39,232 nt of DNA from Methanobacteriota archaeon (GTDB taxonomy: Archaea; Thermoplasmatota; Poseidoniia; Poseidoniales; Poseidoniaceae), in NCBI GenBank assembly GCA_018659375.1, contig JABJMO010000031.1, forward strand, positions 1 through 39,232, in the 5' to 3' direction. Both the position numbers and the translations under genes were made by a program. A model generated the notes under the pieces. That model was not told where the DNA came from. It made no database searches and saw only the letters and a list, made by a program, of their open reading frames with translations. This document shows positions 35,088-39,232 of this stretch, one piece after another. The first letter of the stretch is position 1; the number at the start of each line of letters is the position of its first letter.

Positions 35088-36680
35088 TCACTTGACTGAG
35101 GGTCCAATCATTTGCTCTGGGCGGACCCACAAATCAAATTCTTCGTTAGTCAAATATTTCAATTCTAATGCAGATTCTCTCAAAGTGAGACCTTTTTCAT
35201 GAGCGTTCTTAGCAATCTTAGCCGCTTTATCATAACCAATATGATTGTTTAAAGCGGTAACTAGCATTAGAGAATTTTCCAAATGATTAGTGATATTCTC
35301 TCTAACCGGCTCTAATCCCTCAACACAATTTTCTCGCAAGGAGCGGCAAGCGTCGGTTAGTAATTTTGTTGAATGGAGTAAATTGTGAATCATCATTGGT
35401 TTGTATACATTTAATTCAAAATTACCTTGTGAGCCTCCTACTGTTATGGCAGTATGGTTACCCATCACTTGGCAACATACCATTGTCATCGCTTCTACTT
35501 GAGTTGGATTTACTTTACCTGGCATTATTGACGAGCCCGGTTCGTTTGCTGGCAATGCTAGTTCCCCAAATCCACACCTTGGTCCCGAGCCGAGCCATCT
35601 AATGTCATTGGCTATTTTCATCAAACTTACAGCCAAGGTGTTTAGTGCACCACTAGCCGCAACTATCGCATCATGAGCGGCTAGTTGAGCAAACTTGTTT
35701 TCGGCACTGACAAACATTAATCCGGTGATGTTAGAAATCTCATCAGATACCATTTGGGCAAATAGTGGATGCGTATTCAGACCAGTTCCAACAGCAGTGC
35801 CCCCTAATGCTAATTCAAATAAATCATCTAAGGCAAAATCTAGACGGCGAAGGTCTGCATCAAGTTGTGCTACCCAGCCAGAAGCTTCCTGTCCAAGGGT
35901 CAGGGGAACTGCATCCATCAAGTGAGTGCGGCCTATTTTGACAATGCTTTCCCATTGTTTTGCCTTGTCATTTAAAGCATTTCTCAAAGCCCTAACACTA
36001 GGTAGTAGGTCGTGAACAAAAGCTTCTGCAGAAGCTATGTGCATAGCAGTTGGAAAGGTATCATTGGAAGACTGGGCTCGGTTAACGTGGTCATTGGGGT
36101 GGACTGGGTGTTTAGAGCCCAATTCACCGCCAGCAATTTCAATGGCTCTATTGGCAATTACTTCGTTGGAATTCATATTACTTTGAGTACCACTACCTGT
36201 TTGCCAAATTCGCAGTGGGAAATGATCATCTAATTCTCCATCAATAACCTCTTGACAGGCTTGAATTATTAATTCACCAACTTTGGCGTCTATTTGCTGC
36301 AATGAAACGTTAGTCTTAGCCGCTGCTTGCTTTAGAATGCCAAAGGACCGTATTACGCCTCTAGGCATTTTATCATCTCCGATGTCGAAATTTATCAATG
36401 ATCGAGCAGTTTGACAGCCATAATATCGGTCTGATGGAACTTCTAGGTCCCCCATCGTATCACTTTCAACTCTAACTCCCCCAATTGGTTTTGCTTTGGG
36501 TCTTGAGGCTCGCTCGATCTTCCCTAACTGTTGGGGCGAAAGTGCGGCCTCAATCATCTTTGTAATGGTGGCACTACGCCCTGATTTTCCCTTGCCGACA
36601 CTTCGGTCTAATCTTGAGGCTAAGTCTTCAGGTAAGCTAATGCTAATTATTCTACGGTCTCCGACGCGATGTTTAGACAT
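35088..36680 (-). CDS. fumC: Class II fumarate hydratase with N-terminal ribbon-helix-helix domain
   Basis: A 530-residue fusion. Residues 9-48 ([17 protein letters not shown], then [13 protein letters not shown]) have the beta strand-helix-helix pattern of CopG/NikR DNA-binding domains. After a basic linker (about 49-70) comes a full class II fumarase: [45 protein letters not shown], and the signature [11 protein letters not shown] with S383. The fumarase part is complete (about 460 residues), so the N-terminal part is extra. No start codon with a ribosome binding site was seen at the domain border. It hydrates fumarate to malate in the TCA cycle, and the extra domain may bind DNA. A perfect palindrome lies 10 bases upstream of the ATG. 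It is convergent with polC, with stops adjacent. Confidence 0.93.
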   Translation of the reverse strand: MSKHRVGDRRIISISLPEDLASRLDRSVGKGKSGRSATITKMIEAALSPQQLGKIERASRPKAKPIGGVRVESDTMGDLEVPSDRYYGCQTARSLINFDIGDDKMPRGVIRSFGILKQAAAKTNVSLQQIDAKVGELIIQACQEVIDGELDDHFPLRIWQTGSGTQSNMNSNEVIANRAIEIAGGELGSKHPVHPNDHVNRAQSSNDTFPTAMHIASAEAFVHDLLPSVRALRNALNDKAKQWESIVKIGRTHLMDAVPLTLGQEASGWVAQLDADLRRLDFALDDLFELALGGTAVGTGLNTHPLFAQMVSDEISNITGLMFVSAENKFAQLAAHDAIVAASGALNTLAVSLMKIANDIRWLGSGPRCGFGELALPANEPGSSIMPGKVNPTQVEAMTMVCCQVMGNHTAITVGGSQGNFELNVYKPMMIHNLLHSTKLLTDACRSLRENCVEGLEPVRENITNHLENSLMLVTALNNHIGYDKAAKIAKNAHEKGLTLRESALELKYLTNEEFDLWVRPEQMIGPSVK

Positions 36681-36689
36681 AGTCTAGCC

Positions 36690-36707
36690 TTAATAATTAA
36701 TTATTAA
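36690..36707. promoter_or_regulatory. Perfect 18-base palindrome before the fumarase gene (candidate operator)
   Basis: TTAATAATTAATTATTAA is a perfect palindrome that ends 10 bases before the fumarase ATG. It lies at or near the expected transcription start given the TATA-like element at 36721-36730. Ribbon-helix-helix dimers bind short inverted repeats, so the protein it precedes is the obvious candidate ligand. AT-only palindromes also arise by chance in AT-rich promoters, hence the moderate score. Confidence 0.45.
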
Positions 36708-36720
36708 ATAATATCTATTG

Positions 36721-36730
36721 TTGATATAGC
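36721..36730 (-). promoter_or_regulatory. Probable TATA box of the fumarase gene
   Basis: GCTATATCAA on the minus strand lies 41-50 bases before the fumarase ATG and just upstream of the palindrome. It suggests the fumarase gene has its own promoter, separate from the cyclophilin gene 76 bases upstream. Confidence 0.35.
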
Positions 36731-36756
36731 AACAAAACAGAATTTAATCCTAGTGC

Positions 36757-37239
36757 TTAAGCAACCACTTCGCAACTGATGATTTGTTGTGGCTCAGCTG
36801 GTTTGTCGCCAGGCAACTTACGGCAATTCTCAATATTTTTTACGACATCCATTCCGCCGACTACCTCACCAAAAACCGCGTGATTACCATTAAGCCACGG
36901 TGTTGCAACCGTGGTAAGGAAAAATTGAGATCCGCCAGTATTCCTACCTGCATTAGCCATTGAAAGTATCCCCGGTCTGTCATGCTTTAGCGCAAGAGCG
37001 GAAGCCTCACAAGGGATTTGCCAGCCCGGCCCGCCAGTTCCTGCTCTACGAGAAGATGGATCTTTGGAATGTGGGCATCCGCCTTGTATCATGAAATCCT
37101 GAATTACTCGATGGAAATGAAGTCCATCATAATGTCCCATTTCAACTAGTTTGAGAAAATTCTCAACGGTTTTAGGCGCCTCTTCATTGTATAGTTTAAT
37201 CAGTATGTCTCCAGCACTGGTCTTCATCATTACCTGCAT
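36757..37239 (-). CDS. Cyclophilin-type peptidyl-prolyl cis-trans isomerase
   Basis: A 160-residue cytoplasmic foldase. Cyclophilin signatures are present in order: APKTVENFLKL, YDGLHFHRVIQDFMIQGGCP (with the catalytic-type F-H-R), ILSMANAGRNTGGSQFFLTT, and W-L-N-G-N-H-A-V-F-G-E-V. The insert KDPSSRRAGTGGPGWQIPCEA is typical of the archaeal/bacterial single-domain form. There is no signal peptide. ATG codons at 37239, 37230 and 37227 could all start translation; the first is used. It follows the surface-protein gene by 42 bases. Confidence 0.95.
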   Translation of the reverse strand: MQVMMKTSAGDILIKLYNEEAPKTVENFLKLVEMGHYDGLHFHRVIQDFMIQGGCPHSKDPSSRRAGTGGPGWQIPCEASALALKHDRPGILSMANAGRNTGGSQFFLTTVATPWLNGNHAVFGEVVGGMDVVKNIENCRKLPGDKPAEPQQIISCEVVA

Positions 37240-37281
37240 GGGTGTGCCAATAATCGGCAGGTCATGAGTATTGCCTTTACT

Positions 37282-39232
37282 TCACTGCTTTAGCCAAGGT
37301 CGGAAATGTTGGTCTGCATATGCTCTTGCATAGTCTGCAGGATAACCTGCTGCGATTAATTGTTGCTCGTATGCTAGTTGCTCTGGCGTAATTGACGTGT
37401 CAGGTGCCGGCATACCCGCTACTGCAGCGAATCCAGCATCGGAATATGCCTTCTCCTGTACCGACCAAGCATCATTCTTAGCGCCTCTTCCCCTAACAAA
37501 GAATGCCGTAACTAGGAGTAATACTATCACTGCACCAATTATTCCAACGAGTGAATAAGACATGCCAAATATACCTGATTCGGATTCGGCCTCATCTGTC
37601 GAATCTGTAGTATCATCGCCTAAGTCCGTATCGTCCCCAGGTTCAGTTGGGTCAACTGGGTCAACTGGGTCAACTGGGTCAGTTGGGTCTGTTGTGTTGT
37701 CGTCCGGTTCATTTGGCTCATCAGGCAATTCACAACCATCGGAGCCGACGATTGTCCCCAGTGGAGTTTCAGGGCAGATATCGTTCTCGTTAAGAACACC
37801 GTCTGAATCTAAATCTAGAATTGGACAACCAACTCCATCATCTCCCGAGAAGACTCCGGCTACATCTGGACATTGGTCTCCATTGGTACCATCTGGGTTA
37901 TCACCAAATCCATCGCCATCGGTATCGTACCACTGGGACATATCATTTGGCAGGATATCGTTATCATTGGAAACTCCATCACTATCAAGATCTGGACAGC
38001 CAAATCTGTCGACCGTTGAGGTACCAGGATTATTAGGACAATCGTCGATTATTCCGTCTCCAGCATCGGTTGAATTGAAACCATCTTTGTCTACATCATT
38101 GGCCCATAATTCATCTTCATTTTGAACATAAAATGGTTCAGAAAAGTGAACGTTGTTGGATTCATTGGCTTCAGTGACATCATTATTACTGTCAATAATT
38201 AGTTTACAGCGGTAATCCCCTGATGGCGTATCTGTTGGAATAGTAAAGAATGCATAACTATCTTGTACACTAGATTGCTCATATGACATTGCGTTAGTTG
38301 TACTTGGGTTTTCAGATTCGACTTCAGAAGAATACATTGTGTTGAGTGTTACGTTATCTGAATCAACCAGCTCAATTAGAACAACCATGCTTTGCCCAAA
38401 TGCTGGACCTCTAGCATTGTGAATTATCCATTGAGTAGTTACCTCTTCATCGGTAAATACTTCAGTAATTGGGCAAGATAGTGATTCTGGAATCAGGTCT
38501 GGCAATGCCGGGTTAACGACTATCAGCTCAACATCATAATCGCCTTGGCCACCGTTAGAGTCGACCGTCAGCGTGTAAGTTGTTGTTTGACCTTCATAGG
38601 TTTCATTATCCATCGACTCAAAGACCAATCCATAACTCATGTTGTCTACTGATGCCACTAAATCGCCAGCACTGTTGGTTAGCGTAGCAGTAAATGGTGC
38701 AGACGTGGAAGCATTGAATCTAACTTCTGTGTTGTAGTAATCGTCAATTGTGAAACTGTATACATCTTCAGTATCTGAATTACTCAAGCAACCTGTACCA
38801 CTAATTGGGTTATTTGTCCCAAGTGGAATCCCCGATGAGCTTGCATCTTGGCCTAAGCCAAGGTCGTTTTGATTACCACAGGTAAACGGCGGGACATATG
38901 TTGATTGGTCTGGCTCACCGATGAGTAATCGATAGGTTCCACCAGGATTGCTGGAGCCAAAGCCGCCCCAATAAGTGACATTGATGTAATAGTCTCCTGC
39001 GGTATTTTCGTAATCAGTGCCTTCTAGAGTGACGAAATCGTCATTTATCGAAAGGCTTGTGTCAATTGATGTGCCATTAGGTAAGTCGAGGCTAAGGTCG
39101 AAGTCTGCACCGTCAATTGGCGCAGTAACTAAAGTGACTTCAAGAGGTTGGTTAGGAGTAATTGTCACTTTGTAAAGATCGGCTTCATCCGTTGAATCAA
39201 CACAACCTCTTACTTCTAATTCCGGGTCCGCC
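37282..39232 (-). CDS. Large cell-surface protein with CARDB and thrombospondin-type-3 repeats, N-terminus beyond window
   Basis: The frame is open to the right edge, so the N-terminus and any signal peptide are missing; about 650 residues are visible. Starting at the edge there are two beta-rich segments of the pre-peptidase C-terminal (PPC) type. A CARDB-like domain follows (LPDLIPESLSCP ... GDYRCKLIIDSNNDVTEANESNN). Next come at least three calcium-binding thrombospondin-3-like repeats (DKDGFNSTDAGDG, DLDSDGVSNDND, DTDGDGFGD, DLDSDGVLNEND) and an Asp/Pro/Thr/Glu-rich spacer. One membrane helix (GMSYSLVGIIGAVIVLLLVTAFFV) and a cytoplasmic tail of about 75 residues close the protein. The tail ends YEQQLIAAGYPADYARAYADQHF, a helical UBA-like look. 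It is probably an adhesive or substrate-binding surface protein. Confidence 0.85.
   Translation of the reverse strand, partial: ADPELEVRGCVDSTDEADLYKVTITPNQPLEVTLVTAPIDGADFDLSLDLPNGTSIDTSLSINDDFVTLEGTDYENTAGDYYINVTYWGGFGSSNPGGTYRLLIGEPDQSTYVPPFTCGNQNDLGLGQDASSSGIPLGTNNPISGTGCLSNSDTEDVYSFTIDDYYNTEVRFNASTSAPFTATLTNSAGDLVASVDNMSYGLVFESMDNETYEGQTTTYTLTVDSNGGQGDYDVELIVVNPALPDLIPESLSCPITEVFTDEEVTTQWIIHNARGPAFGQSMVVLIELVDSDNVTLNTMYSSEVESENPSTTNAMSYEQSSVQDSYAFFTIPTDTPSGDYRCKLIIDSNNDVTEANESNNVHFSEPFYVQNEDELWANDVDKDGFNSTDAGDGIIDDCPNNPGTSTVDRFGCPDLDSDGVSNDNDILPNDMSQWYDTDGDGFGDNPDGTNGDQCPDVAGVFSGDDGVGCPILDLDSDGVLNENDICPETPLGTIVGSDGCELPDEPNEPDDNTTDPTDPVDPVDPVDPTEPGDDTDLGDDTTDSTDEAESESGIFGMSYSLVGIIGAVIVLLLVTAFFVRGRGAKNDAWSVQEKAYSDAGFAAVAGMPAPDTSITPEQLAYEQQLIAAGYPADYARAYADQHFRPWLKQ
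37647..37691 (-). repeat. 9-base tandem repeat coding for Asp-Pro-Val/Thr
   Basis: Five units of (C/T)TGGGTCA(A/G), nearly identical in the middle, code on the minus strand for a D-P-V/D-P-T spacer of the surface protein just outside the membrane. Such a repeat may change length by slippage between strains. Confidence 0.85.

Noticed and set aside
37562-38125. 187-codon open frame on the plus strand, Ser/Pro/Gly-rich
   Set aside because: It is the antisense of the Asp/Pro/Thr-rich and calcium-repeat region of the surface protein; its composition is explained by that and it has no start signals.

Overview
The window reads as a piece of a marine Thermoplasmatota-type euryarchaeon (Marine Group II/III, Poseidoniales-like). 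This placement is inferred from gene content. It carries archaeal genes: PolD large subunit, MCM, GatE, RpoD with the rps13-rps4-rps11 cluster, type 2 peptidyl-tRNA hydrolase, an archaeosine radical SAM enzyme and a PGF-CTERM tail. Coding is dense, the DNA is AT-rich, and many starts carry a GGTGA/GGTGAT ribosome binding site. No tRNA, rRNA, CRISPR array, insertion sequence or intein was seen. No gene-free stretch exceeds about 190 bases.

Layout. 1-4305 (minus): a coiled-coil protein, archaetidylserine decarboxylase, RaSEA, a small two-helix membrane protein, and an oxidase-subunit-I-like membrane protein cut by the left edge. 4404-6060: proline iminopeptidase and, divergently, a small methyltransferase. 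6067-14531 (minus): an addB-addA pair with a 4-base overlap, a bacterial-style helicase-nuclease. 14643-15536 (plus): a secreted thioredoxin-fold protein with a PGF-CTERM anchor. 15541-24007 (minus): a probable long operon mcm, gatE, a PQQ-propeller/DUF4430 surface protein, an ECF S component, two tandem pth2 genes and threonine aldolase. 24017-24206: a divergent control region with an origin-recognition-box-like site. 24207-26368 (plus): an esterase and purM. 26380-28836 (minus): rps13-rps4-rps11-rpoD. 28958-30924 (minus): pyrE and a methyltransferase. 30996-35087 (plus): polC (DP2). 35088-36680 (minus): class II fumarase with an N-terminal ribbon-helix-helix domain. 36757-39232 (minus): cyclophilin and a large surface protein cut by the right edge.

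The most interesting items are: (1) the ribbon-helix-helix/fumarase fusion, with a perfect 18-base palindrome 10 bases before its start; (2) a CcoN-like protein that seems to have lost its copper and heme histidines; (3) the ORB-like element beside mcm; (4) a DUF4430 surface protein next to an ECF S component, a possible cobalamin-capture module; (5) AddAB with both nuclease sites and the iron-sulfur cysteines intact in an archaeon; (6) tandem, diverged Pth2 paralogues. All family calls were made by eye from motifs and layout; no database search was run.
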